64,000 nucleotides of DNA, taken from contig NZ_LR743507.1 in assembly GCF_902712855.1 (NCBI RefSeq), positions 1,102,001 through 1,166,000 on the forward strand. Direction: 5' to 3'. The translations under genes were made by a program, and so were the position numbers. This DNA comes from Variovorax paradoxus. GTDB taxonomy: Bacteria; Pseudomonadota; Gammaproteobacteria; Burkholderiales; Burkholderiaceae_C. Below, piece by piece: positions 1-8,901 of this stretch (position 1 is the first letter of the stretch; the number at the start of each line of letters is the position of its first letter). Below the pieces are notes generated by a model, which saw nothing but the letters and a program-made list of their open reading frames with translations, searched no databases and was not told the DNA's origin.

Positions 1-2
1 CC

Positions 3-980
<978 letters not shown>

Positions 981-1032
981 ACCTTCGAGGCGGCTGGATG
1001 CGGCCGTGCCGGCCTCCCGGCACAATCGCGCG

Positions 1033-2307
1033 ATGCGTTTTTTCAAGGACCTGAGCCTCTCCGCTTTCACCGCGGGCTTCGTCGCCGTGCTCGTGGGTTT
1101 CACGAGTTCGGTGGCCATCGTGTTCCAGGCTGCGCAGGCCTTCGGCGCCACGCCCGAGCTGGCGGCTTCTTGGATGTGGGCGCTGGGCCTCGGGATGGGA
1201 CTGGCGTCCGCGCTGCCGTCGCTGTGGTGGCGCAAGCCGGTGATGATCGCCTGGAGCACGCCCGGCGCGGCCGTGCTGGCAGTGGCCGGCATGGGCCACA
1301 GCATGAACGAGGCGGTGGGCGCGTTCATCGTCTGCGCGGTGCTGGTGGTGCTTGCGGGCGCCACCGGCTGGTTCGAGCGCGTGATGAACCGGATTCCGAT
1401 GGCCATCGCCTCCGCGCTGCTCGCGGGTGTGCTGGCGCGCTTCGGGCTCGGCGCATTCATCGCCGCGCAGACCGCGCTCCCGCTGGTGCTGCTGATGCTC
1501 GGCACTTACCTTGCAACCAAGCGGCTGCTGCCGCGCTACGCCGTACCGCTCACGCTGCTGGTGGCCACCGTCTTCGTGGCGGCGCGCGGCCAGCTGGCCT
1601 GGTCGGGCGTGCATTTCTCGCTGACCTGGCCGGTGTTCACGATGCCGGTCTTCACGTGGCAGGCCATCGTCAGCCTGGCGCTGCCGCTGTTCGTTGTGAC
1701 CATGGCCTCGCAGAACCTGCCGGGCGTGGCCGCCATTCGCGCAGCCGGCTACGGCGACCTGCCGGTCAGCAAGCTCATCACCATCAGCGGGCTGACCACG
1801 CTGGTGCTGGCCCCGTTCGGCGCCTTCGCGCTCAACCTGAGCGCCATCACCGCGGCCATCTGCATGGGCCGCGAGGCGCACGAAGACCCGGCGCGGCGCT
1901 ACACGGCGGCAGTGAGCTGCGGCGCCATCTACGTGGTGATCGGGCTGTTCGGAGCGGCTGTCACGGGCCTGCTCACCGCGTTTCCCAAGGAACTGGTCGC
2001 GGCCATCGCCGGGCTGGCGCTGCTGGGCACGATCGGCGGCGGTCTGGCGGCCGCGGTGCGCGACGAGTCGCACCGCGAGGCGGCGCTCATCACCTTCCTG
2101 GTGACGCTCTCTGGCGTCACGCTGGCAGGCATCGGCTCGGCTTTCTGGGGTGTGGTGGCCGGCGCGGTGGCGCTGGCGGTGCAGCAACTCGGGCGCCGGG
2201 CGCCGGCCGTCGAAAAGGCCCCCGCCGGCAAGGACATCGCCGCTTCCGGCAACATCGCGCCCGATACCCCAGAGGCCGCCGCTCCCGGCGCCGGAAAGAA
2301 CATCTGA
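1033..2307 (+). CDS. benE: BenE family benzoate:H+ symporter-like transporter
   Basis: A 424-residue, very hydrophobic inner-membrane protein with about 11-12 predicted helices. It matches the BenE family in its start (KDLSLSAFTAGFVAVLVGFTSS), in the PVMIAWSTPGAAVLA segment and in the central SQNLPGVAAIRAAGY motif. BenE proteins import benzoate or similar aromatic acids with protons. The ATG at 1033 is preferred over an in-frame GTG at 1006, because the hydrophobic region and family similarity begin at MRFFKD. The gene lies 52 bases after the ABC ATPase, and its stop overlaps the gshB start as TGATG. The C-terminal ~40 residues are Ala/Pro-rich and non-membrane. No benzoate catabolic genes are in the window, so the substrate is inferred from the family only. 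Confidence 0.85.
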   Translation: MRFFKDLSLSAFTAGFVAVLVGFTSSVAIVFQAAQAFGATPELAASWMWALGLGMGLASALPSLWWRKPVMIAWSTPGAAVLAVAGMGHSMNEAVGAFIVCAVLVVLAGATGWFERVMNRIPMAIASALLAGVLARFGLGAFIAAQTALPLVLLMLGTYLATKRLLPRYAVPLTLLVATVFVAARGQLAWSGVHFSLTWPVFTMPVFTWQAIVSLALPLFVVTMASQNLPGVAAIRAAGYGDLPVSKLITISGLTTLVLAPFGAFALNLSAITAAICMGREAHEDPARRYTAAVSCGAIYVVIGLFGAAVTGLLTAFPKELVAAIAGLALLGTIGGGLAAAVRDESHREAALITFLVTLSGVTLAGIGSAFWGVVAGAVALAVQQLGRRAPAVEKAPAGKDIAASGNIAPDTPEAAAPGAGKNI

Positions 2308-3260
2308 TGAAAAACATCCTCTTCGTCGCCGATCCGCTCGACCAGTTCAAGATCTACAAGGACACGACCTTCTCGATGATGCGCGAGGCCCAGCGCCGCG
2401 GCCATCGCATCGCGGCCTGCCTGCCCCAGGACATCCAGTGGAAGTCGGGCGGCCAGGTGACGGCGACGGTCCGGCAGATCACGCTCACCGGCGATGCCAG
2501 GGACTGGTACACGGTCGACATCACCGAAGCCAAGGCGCTGAAGGACTTCGACGCCGTGCTGATGCGCAAGGACCCGCCCTTCGACGCCGAGTACATCTAC
2601 GCGACGCACCTGCTGCAGCAGGCCGAGCGCGAGGGCGCGCAGGTGGTCAACTCGCCGCGCGCGCTGCGCGACCACCCCGAGAAGCTCGCGATCATGGAGT
2701 TTCCGCAGTTCGTCACGCCCACCCTGGTCACGCGCAGCGCGGGGGCCGTGCGCGACTTCCACGCGGAGCACGGCGACATCATCCTGAAGCCGCTCGACGG
2801 CATGGGCGGCATGGGCATCTTCCGGGTGAAGCAGGACGCGCTGAACCTCGGCTCCATCGTCGAGACGCTCAACAAGGACGGCGCCGAGACCATCATGGTG
2901 CAGCGCTTCGTGCCGGAGGTGGTGCAGGGCGACAAACGCATCCTGATCATCGCGGGCGAGCCGGCGCCCTTCGTGCTGGCGCGCATTCCGCAGGGCACCG
3001 AGGTGCGCGGCAACCTCGCGGCCGGTGGCAAGGGCGTGGCCCAGCCGCTCACGCCGCGCAACCGCGAGATCGCCGAAGCCGTGGGCCGCGCCCTGGCGCC
3101 GCGCGGACTGCTGCTGATCGGGCTCGACGTGATCGGCGACGCGGTCACCGAGATCAACGTGACCAGCCCGACCTGCTTCCAGGAAATCACCGAGCAGACC
3201 GGCTTCGACGTGCCGAAGATGTTCATCGATGCGCTGGAGGCGCATCTGGCGAAGGCCTGA
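2307..3260 (+). CDS. gshB: Glutathione synthetase
   Basis: A 317-residue ATP-grasp ligase that joins gamma-glutamylcysteine and glycine to make glutathione in the cytoplasm. The N-terminal domain starts MKNILFVADPLDQFKIYKD. The ATP-grasp part shows the glycine-rich loop LKPLDGMGGMGIFRV, the MVQRFVPEV strand, the PQGTEVRGNLAAGGKG loop and the metal/substrate motif EINVTSPTCFQEI, all diagnostic of GshB. The length is normal (about 315). The start overlaps the benE stop (TGATG), which suggests translational coupling although the two functions are unrelated. It is convergent with the PepSY gene; the two stops sit inside one near-perfect palindrome. Confidence 0.96.
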   Translation: MKNILFVADPLDQFKIYKDTTFSMMREAQRRGHRIAACLPQDIQWKSGGQVTATVRQITLTGDARDWYTVDITEAKALKDFDAVLMRKDPPFDAEYIYATHLLQQAEREGAQVVNSPRALRDHPEKLAIMEFPQFVTPTLVTRSAGAVRDFHAEHGDIILKPLDGMGGMGIFRVKQDALNLGSIVETLNKDGAETIMVQRFVPEVVQGDKRILIIAGEPAPFVLARIPQGTEVRGNLAAGGKGVAQPLTPRNREIAEAVGRALAPRGLLLIGLDVIGDAVTEINVTSPTCFQEITEQTGFDVPKMFIDALEAHLAKA

Positions 3261-3273
3261 CTCAGGCCTTCGC
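3249..3273. terminator. Perfect inverted repeat holding the stop codons of gshB and the PepSY gene
   Basis: Arms of 12 bases (3249-3260 and 3262-3273) are exact reverse complements around a single central base. The gshB stop is the end of the left arm and the minus-strand PepSY stop is the start of the right arm. Both proteins therefore end in the same Ala-Lys-Ala. No T-run follows, so a classical intrinsic terminator is uncertain. The hairpin would form in both convergent transcripts. Confidence 0.55.
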
Positions 3274-4530
3274 AGCCGTCGGCGGTGCCATTCGCCGCTG
3301 CCGCTGCTGCAGCACGCGCGAGCGCCGCTTGCGCGCCCAGATGACGATGCCGGTGACCGACAGCATCGCCACCAGCAGGCCCATCACCGACATCAGGATG
3401 CGTCCCGGCAGTCCGAGGATGCGCCCGCCATGCAGCGGCAGTTGCAGCTGCGCGAACACGTCGGCCGCGGTGCCGTGCCATGGCCGGTTGCTGCTGATGA
3501 CGTGGCCGTCGCGCCCGTCGATGTAGAGGTTCGAAAGACCCATGCCGTCGCTGTCGTCGTGCGTGGCGTGGTCGAAGAACGAGACGTTGTAGAAGCCGCC
3601 GCGCGCGTTGTAGAACACGCCGCCCAGCGGCGTGGTCCAGCCGCGGCGCCGCGCTTGCGCATCGGCCTGCGCCACCACCTCGCGGAACCCGATGGTCGGC
3701 TCGATGCGCGTGCCCAGCGGCGCGAGCGGCACCAGCGCCGAAGGACCGGGCGTGGTCTTCGAGACCAGCGACAGCACCGGATAGAAAACCTCCTTGTAGA
3801 GGTTCAGCGAGAACGAGGTGAAGGCGATCACGACGATCAGCAGCCAGATCCACAGCCCGACCCCGCGGTGCAGATCGAAGTTGAGCTTGTAGCCGCCGGC
3901 GGCCCAGCGCACGGTCCAGGCCGGCTTCCAGCGTTGCCACCAGGCGGCAGGCGGGCGGTGTTCCGGCTGCACCGACCGGCGCAACCGTCTCGGCATGGTC
4001 AGGTAGAGCGCCACGAAGCTGTCGAGCAGCCACACCAGCGCCACCGTGCCCATGATCCACCAGCCGATGCGGTCGCTGCCCCACATTGCCGGCACGTGCA
4101 GCATGTAGTGCAGCTTGCGCAGGAAGGGCATCAGGGTCTCGGGCCTGAGCGACACGGCGCTCGCGTCGCGCTGCCCGCGCACCTCGGCCGTCACCGGGTC
4201 GACGAAGACCTGGTTGTAGCCGAGCCTGTAGGGCTTGCCGGTGGCCGGGTCGGTGCGCGGTTGCACGAAGTACCCGGCTGCGTGGCCCTCCTCGAAGCCG
4301 AGCGGAAGGTAGGCAACCCGCGCGCGCGGGTCGTGCCGTTCGACGGCGGCGGCCAGTTCGAAGGGGTCCTTGAACGGGCCGCGCGCCGTGGTGTCGTAGA
4401 GCTTGCGGTTGAGCCAGCCGTCGATCTCGTGGTCCCACGAGATGACGGCGCCGGTCAGCCCCGAGACGATCAGAAACAACGCGACCGCGAGTCCCGCCCA
4501 GCGGTGGACTGCGGTCGCGAAGGCGCGCAT
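3262..4530 (-). CDS. PepSY-associated TM helix (PepSY_TM) domain protein
   Basis: A 422-residue inner-membrane protein of the PepSY_TM type found beside TonB-dependent siderophore receptors. Four membrane segments are visible: residues ~8-30 (after the amphipathic start MRAFATAVHRWAG), ~150-175 (WWIMGTVALVWLLDSFVALYL), ~215-240 and ~375-400, followed by a basic tail ending in Arg-rich sequence and AAKA. The HRWAGL and YMLHVPAMWGS histidine motifs resemble haem- or metal-associated members that are thought to reduce ferric siderophore in the periplasm; that role is inference. The start ATG overlaps the stop of the upstream TonB receptor gene (TGATG), so the two form one operon, presumably under the Fur-like site near 6.78 kb. 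Confidence 0.87.
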   Translation of the reverse strand: MRAFATAVHRWAGLAVALFLIVSGLTGAVISWDHEIDGWLNRKLYDTTARGPFKDPFELAAAVERHDPRARVAYLPLGFEEGHAAGYFVQPRTDPATGKPYRLGYNQVFVDPVTAEVRGQRDASAVSLRPETLMPFLRKLHYMLHVPAMWGSDRIGWWIMGTVALVWLLDSFVALYLTMPRRLRRSVQPEHRPPAAWWQRWKPAWTVRWAAGGYKLNFDLHRGVGLWIWLLIVVIAFTSFSLNLYKEVFYPVLSLVSKTTPGPSALVPLAPLGTRIEPTIGFREVVAQADAQARRRGWTTPLGGVFYNARGGFYNVSFFDHATHDDSDGMGLSNLYIDGRDGHVISSNRPWHGTAADVFAQLQLPLHGGRILGLPGRILMSVMGLLVAMLSVTGIVIWARKRRSRVLQQRQRRMAPPTAAKA

Positions 4531-6752
4531 CAGAAGTCGATCGTGCCGCTCACCGCGAAGGTGCGCGGTGCACCCAGCACGAGGTAGTTGGAGCCTTGCG
4601 TGCCGCCCACCGAGGCCCAGTACGACTTGTTGAACAGGTTGTCGATGCGCGCGCGCAGCGTCAGCGTGCGGCTGTTGCCCAGGTCGACCAGGTAGCGCGC
4701 GCCGATGTCCACGCGCGTCCACGACGGCACCGACTGCGTGTTGGTGGCGTTGGCATACTGCTTCGAGGTGTAGAGCACGCGCGCATTCAGCGAGAGGTTG
4801 CGCAGGCCGGGCACGTCCCATTCGGCGCCCAGGTTGGCCTGCTGCTTGGCCACACCGATGGCGGTGAGGCCGTCGGTGGCGCCGCCTTGCGTCTGCTTCT
4901 GCTTGGCGTCGAGCAGCGTCAGGCCGCCCAGCAGGCGCAGGCCCTTGGTGGGCTGGCCGAACACCGAGAACTCCAGGCCCTGGTTGCGCTGCTTGCCGTA
5001 CAGGCCGTAGGTCTGGCCCGAGTAGGCGTAGGTGGGCTGGTCGGTGGTGAAGAAAGCAGCGCTCGCGCCGAGCGTGCCGCCGTCGTACTTGACGCCGACT
5101 TCCTTCTGCTTGGCCTGGTACGGCGCGAAGATTTCGCCGCTGTTGGTGACCGGGCGGTTGTTCACAGTGCCAGGCGCCACATTGCCCTTGACCAGGCCTT
5201 CGATGTAGTTGGCGTACGCCGACACCGTGGGCGTGATCTTGAACACGATGCCGGCCACCGGCGTGGTCTTGCTCTTGTCGTAGGTGCTGGTCTGCCTGAG
5301 CGTGGTGTATGCGAAGCTGGTCTGCTCGATGGTCTGGCGGCGCACGCCCAGCGTGACGAGCAGGCGGTCGTCCATGAAGGCCATGGTGTCGGCGACGGCC
5401 ACGCTCGAGGTGTCGATCTTGTCGGTCAGGCGCGGGTCTGCGAGCGTGTTTCCGACAGAACCGCCGGTGCCGTTGGCCACCGGGTACGGCGAGGGATACG
5501 GCGTGTAGATGTTGTTGCGCACGCTGCCGGCCGAGATGGCGTAGGCGTTGTCGCGGTCGTTGCTGTACTTGGCCGCCGAGGCCACCACCGTGTGCTTGAC
5601 GGGACCGGTGGTGAAGTTGCCGCGCACGCCGATCTCGGCGGTACCGATGCGGTCCTTGCGGGTGTTGCTGAAGCGCGTGTTGCTGGTGTCGCCGAAGACG
5701 TTGGTCAGCGTCGGGTTCGACAGCACGTTGTCTTCTTCGCTGCGGCGCACGCCGCCGGCGGCCCAGGCCGTGATGTTGTCGGTGATGTCGACTTCGCCGC
5801 GGAAGGTGGCGAACTTGTCCTTTTCCTTGGAGTAGGACCAGGGCTGGGCGAAGTTGGTGCGGGCGTCGGGCGCGCGCGGGATCGGCAGCGTGGAAGAGGG
5901 CGTGAGGCTCGGGCGGCCGTCCTTCAGGTCGAAGTCCTGGTAGCCGAAGTCGGCCGACAGGCGCACGTTGCGGTTGTGCCAGTCGAGGCCGATGCCGAAG
6001 GCGCTGACCTGCTGGCTCTCGTTCCTGATGCCGGTGCCGCCATCGCGGCGCACCGCATTCACGCGCACGCCCAGGCTGTCGTCGGGACCGAAGCGGCGAG
6101 CCAGGTCTAGGTTGACGTAGCCCTGGCCACCGGTCTGCACGCCGAAGCCGACGCGGGTGAGGGGTTCGTTGGGCGCGCGCTTGGGCAGCAGGTTGATGGC
6201 GCCGCCGATGCCGGAGCCGCCGGGGGCCGCACCGTTCAGGAAGGTGTTGGCGCCGCGGAAGACCTCGACGCGCTCGAAGAATTCGGAGGTGATGTACTGG
6301 CGCGGCAGCATGCCGTACAGGCCGTTGTAGGAGACGTCGTCCGAGTACACGGGGAAGCCGCGCACCACGTAGAGCTCCTGGAAGTTGCCGAAGCCGCGGG
6401 CCTGGCGCACCGACGGGTCGTTCAGCAGCACGTCGGCCACGCTCTTGGCCTGCTGGTCCTGGATGAGTTCGTTCGTGTAGTTGGTGCTCGAGAACGGCGT
6501 GCTCATCATGTCCTGGTTGCCCAGGATGCCGACTCTGCCGCCACGTGCCACCTGGCCGCCGGCATAGGGCTTGGTCAGGCCCTCGGCCGAGGCGTCGGCG
6601 CTGGCCTCGACGGTGACGGTGGACAGCGTGCCGCTCGCGGACGCTTCGGCAGCCGGCTCGGTCGCGGCGGTCTGGGCCAGGGCTGCGACGGCGTGGAACG
6701 CGAGCAGCGATGCAGCCACGGTCGGCCGGAGATAGAAGGAAGGAGCAGGCAT
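4530..6752 (-). CDS. TonB-dependent siderophore receptor
   Basis: A 740-residue outer-membrane receptor. It has a signal peptide (residues 1-~27, cleaving near ALA-Q), a TonB-box-like STVTVEAS at ~45, a plug domain with DVLLNDPSVRQARGFGNFQELYVVRGFPV and RGANTFLNGAAPGGSGIGGAINLLPKR, then a 22-strand-type barrel ending in the aromatic residue of SGTIDF. These are hallmarks of ferric-siderophore (FhuE/FhuA-like) receptors. The ATG at 6752 is preferred to a TTG two codons upstream. The Fur-box-like sequence just upstream suggests repression when iron is plentiful. The siderophore cannot be predicted from sequence alone. Confidence 0.93.
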   Translation of the reverse strand: MPAPSFYLRPTVAASLLAFHAVAALAQTAATEPAAEASASGTLSTVTVEASADASAEGLTKPYAGGQVARGGRVGILGNQDMMSTPFSSTNYTNELIQDQQAKSVADVLLNDPSVRQARGFGNFQELYVVRGFPVYSDDVSYNGLYGMLPRQYITSEFFERVEVFRGANTFLNGAAPGGSGIGGAINLLPKRAPNEPLTRVGFGVQTGGQGYVNLDLARRFGPDDSLGVRVNAVRRDGGTGIRNESQQVSAFGIGLDWHNRNVRLSADFGYQDFDLKDGRPSLTPSSTLPIPRAPDARTNFAQPWSYSKEKDKFATFRGEVDITDNITAWAAGGVRRSEEDNVLSNPTLTNVFGDTSNTRFSNTRKDRIGTAEIGVRGNFTTGPVKHTVVASAAKYSNDRDNAYAISAGSVRNNIYTPYPSPYPVANGTGGSVGNTLADPRLTDKIDTSSVAVADTMAFMDDRLLVTLGVRRQTIEQTSFAYTTLRQTSTYDKSKTTPVAGIVFKITPTVSAYANYIEGLVKGNVAPGTVNNRPVTNSGEIFAPYQAKQKEVGVKYDGGTLGASAAFFTTDQPTYAYSGQTYGLYGKQRNQGLEFSVFGQPTKGLRLLGGLTLLDAKQKQTQGGATDGLTAIGVAKQQANLGAEWDVPGLRNLSLNARVLYTSKQYANATNTQSVPSWTRVDIGARYLVDLGNSRTLTLRARIDNLFNKSYWASVGGTQGSNYLVLGAPRTFAVSGTIDF

Positions 6753-6768
6753 GGGCAATCGGAAAAGT

Positions 6769-6787
6769 GCAAATGAGAACCGTTATT
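6769..6787 (-). promoter_or_regulatory. Putative Fur box upstream of the TonB receptor
   Basis: GCAAATGAGAACCGTTATT matches 13 of 19 positions of the classical Fur consensus GATAATGATAATCATTATC, including the AATGA half and the TTAT half. It sits 17 bases upstream of the receptor ATG and in an AT-richer pocket, as expected for an iron-repressed promoter of the receptor-PepSY operon. Confidence 0.7.
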
Positions 6788-6866
6788 GTTCATCTGCTTT
6801 CCGCGTTCCACCGATACTTTCTTGCGTTGTTGCGAAAAAGTGTCAGCCAAAAGACCGCACTTTTGT

Positions 6867-7640
6867 TTACACGTCGAACGCCATCCGTTGCCCGTCCACG
6901 AAGACATTCAGCTCGCCCGGGGCGAACTGCGTCCACGTCTCGTTGGTGGTGAGCGGCGCTGTCACGACCACCGCCACGCGGTCGGTGGGCGTGGTGTGCT
7001 GCGCAAAATCGATCGCAAGGTCTTCATCGGACAGCTGCGCCGTCACGAACGGATGGCGCCGCTCCACGTACCAGAGGTGGGTGGAGGCGTGCGCCCACAG
7101 CGCCTGGCCGTTGGACAGCATGAAGTTGAAGGTGCCGTGGCTCGCGAGTTGCGGCGCGAGTTCGCGCAGCGTGATCGTGAGTTCCTCGATGCTCGGCACG
7201 CCCGCATGCGACTTGGCCAGCTCCTGCATGATCCAGCAGAAGGCGTGCTCGCTGTCGGTGTTGCCCACCGGATGGAAGTTGCCGTGCAGCCGCGGGCGGA
7301 AGTCCTTCAGGTCGCCGTTGTGGGCGAACACCCAGTAGCGGCCCCACAGTTCGCGCACGAAAGGATGGCAGTTCTGCAGATTGACCTCGCCCTGCGTCGC
7401 CTTGCGGATGTGCGCGATGACGTTGCGGCTTTGAATGGGGTAGCGGCGGATCAGCTCCGCCACCGGCGACTCGCACGCCGGCTGGTGGTCGACGAAGTGG
7501 CGCAGCCCGCGATCCTCGAAGAACGCGATGCCCCAGCCGTCGGCGTGGTGGTCGGTGCGGCCGCCGCGTTGCGCGAACCCCGTGAAGCTGAAGGTCACGT
7601 CGGTCGGCGTGTTGCAGTTCATCCCTAGCAATTGGCACAT
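6867..7640 (-). CDS. Class II glutamine amidotransferase (YafJ-like)
   Basis: A 257-residue N-terminal-nucleophile (Ntn) amidotransferase. The frame opens with MAPMCQLLG, but the catalytic nucleophile of this family is the Cys right after the initiator Met, so translation must start at the second ATG (7640), giving Met-Cys2. Supporting motifs are RGGRTDHHADGWGIAFF, IAHIRKATQGEVNLQNCHPF (the Arg and Asn/Gly of the glutamine site) and FAHNGDLKDF. YafJ-type proteins keep only the glutaminase domain; their partner and product are unknown. It is a single gene, with its upstream region adjoining the convergent 3' end of the binding-protein gene. Confidence 0.9.
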   Translation of the reverse strand: MCQLLGMNCNTPTDVTFSFTGFAQRGGRTDHHADGWGIAFFEDRGLRHFVDHQPACESPVAELIRRYPIQSRNVIAHIRKATQGEVNLQNCHPFVRELWGRYWVFAHNGDLKDFRPRLHGNFHPVGNTDSEHAFCWIMQELAKSHAGVPSIEELTITLRELAPQLASHGTFNFMLSNGQALWAHASTHLWYVERRHPFVTAQLSDEDLAIDFAQHTTPTDRVAVVVTAPLTTNETWTQFAPGELNVFVDGQRMAFDV

Positions 7641-7689
7641 GGGTGCCATTAGAACGCGATTCGGCGCGCCCCTTGTCCAGCGCGGGCGT

Positions 7690-8829
7690 TCAGCGCAGGA
7701 ACTTGCCCTCCTTCGTCACCCGCACCATCTCGATGAAGCGCGAGCCGGTGTTGCTCGCGCCGGTGAAGTCGACCTCCATGTTGCTCACGCGCAGCTTCAT
7801 GCTCTTGAGCGTGGCGTGCAGCCTGGCGCGCGTGAGGTCGCGCCCGGTGCGGCGCAGCGCCTCGATCATCACCTGCGCATTCACGTAGCCCTCGTAGCTC
7901 AGGTAGCCGATGTCGACCTTGGCGCGCTCGGCCAGCTGGCGGTATTCCTTGGTGCCGGCGTCGACCTCGCTCCACGGGTACGGCACGACCTGCGAGATGG
8001 CCAGCCCGCTGGTCTTGTCGCCCACCAGCTTCGCGGTGACGTCGCCGGGCACGATCGACATGCCGTAGAACATCTGCCGGCCGCCCGCGGACCAGGCGCT
8101 CTTCATGACCTCGCCGCCGATGCCGCCGCCCAGGTACATGATGACGGCCTGCGCCTTGCTCTCGGCCAGCGTCTTGCCCGCGCTCTCGTTGGTCGAGCCG
8201 TCGCCCTTCACCGGCACGGCGGCCACGGGCTTGAGCTGCAGCGCGGCCAGCGCCGCATCGACCAGCTTTGCCACTTCCGCGCCACCCGGGTTGTCGAGAT
8301 AGGCCACCGCGATGCGCGAGACGCCGATGGTCGTCAGGTGCTGCACCAGCGCCTGCGCTTCGCGTGCGAAGGTGGCGCGCACGAAATAGCCCGAACCGGC
8401 CACCCTGTCGCGTGCCGAGTCTGACACCGCATAGCCGCCCACCATCGGCGCGCCGCTCTGGTTCAGTACCTTGGCCGCCGCCGCGGTGGTGCCGGAGCCC
8501 ACGCAGCCGAAGAAGGCGAAGGCGCGATGCTCGCCCAGCAGCTTCTCGTAGTTGGCCACCGCCTTCTCGGGCACCAGTTCGTCGTCGAGCGACACCAGCC
8601 TGATCTTGCGGCCCGAGAGCCCGCCCTGTGCATTGGCGGCGTCGAAAGCCAGCCCCGCGCCGGCCATCACCACCTTGATGGGCGCGCCCAGCGGGCCGCT
8701 GAGGATGCCGGTGTGGCCGAGCACGATCTCGGTGTCGCTGACGCCGCTCTCTGCGGCGCGAACGGAAGACAGCGGGCCGAAGCCGGCCACGGCCGCAGCG
8801 GAGGCGGCGATGAAATTTCTGCGATGCAT
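7690..8829 (-). CDS. ABC transporter periplasmic substrate-binding protein (Leu/Ile/Val-binding type)
   Basis: A 379-residue type I periplasmic binding protein. Signal peptide MHRRNFIAASAAAVAGFGPLSSVRA has a twin-arginine start, then the mature fold begins SDTEIVLGHTGILSGPLG, the usual LivJ-like start. Later features are the CVGSGTTAAA loop and a C-terminal DFTGASNTGSRFIEMVRV strand. The ATG at 8829 is chosen because upstream in-frame sequence adds only a non-signal extension. No permease or ATPase gene adjoins it, so it is an orphan that must work with a transporter elsewhere or act as a sensor partner. The LivG/LivF fusion at the window start is 7 kb away. Confidence 0.87.
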   Translation of the reverse strand: MHRRNFIAASAAAVAGFGPLSSVRAAESGVSDTEIVLGHTGILSGPLGAPIKVVMAGAGLAFDAANAQGGLSGRKIRLVSLDDELVPEKAVANYEKLLGEHRAFAFFGCVGSGTTAAAAKVLNQSGAPMVGGYAVSDSARDRVAGSGYFVRATFAREAQALVQHLTTIGVSRIAVAYLDNPGGAEVAKLVDAALAALQLKPVAAVPVKGDGSTNESAGKTLAESKAQAVIMYLGGGIGGEVMKSAWSAGGRQMFYGMSIVPGDVTAKLVGDKTSGLAISQVVPYPWSEVDAGTKEYRQLAERAKVDIGYLSYEGYVNAQVMIEALRRTGRDLTRARLHATLKSMKLRVSNMEVDFTGASNTGSRFIEMVRVTKEGKFLR

Positions 8830-8901
8830 GGGATGGAAGGGGCGGTCGAGATACAACTGAAAACAATTGAATGCGAAAGCCCTGCCATCCGCCGCCGGGG
8901 T

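Noticed and set aside
1006..1032. GTG start for the BenE transporter
   Set aside because: It adds nine unconserved residues. The ATG at 1033 begins directly at the family start.
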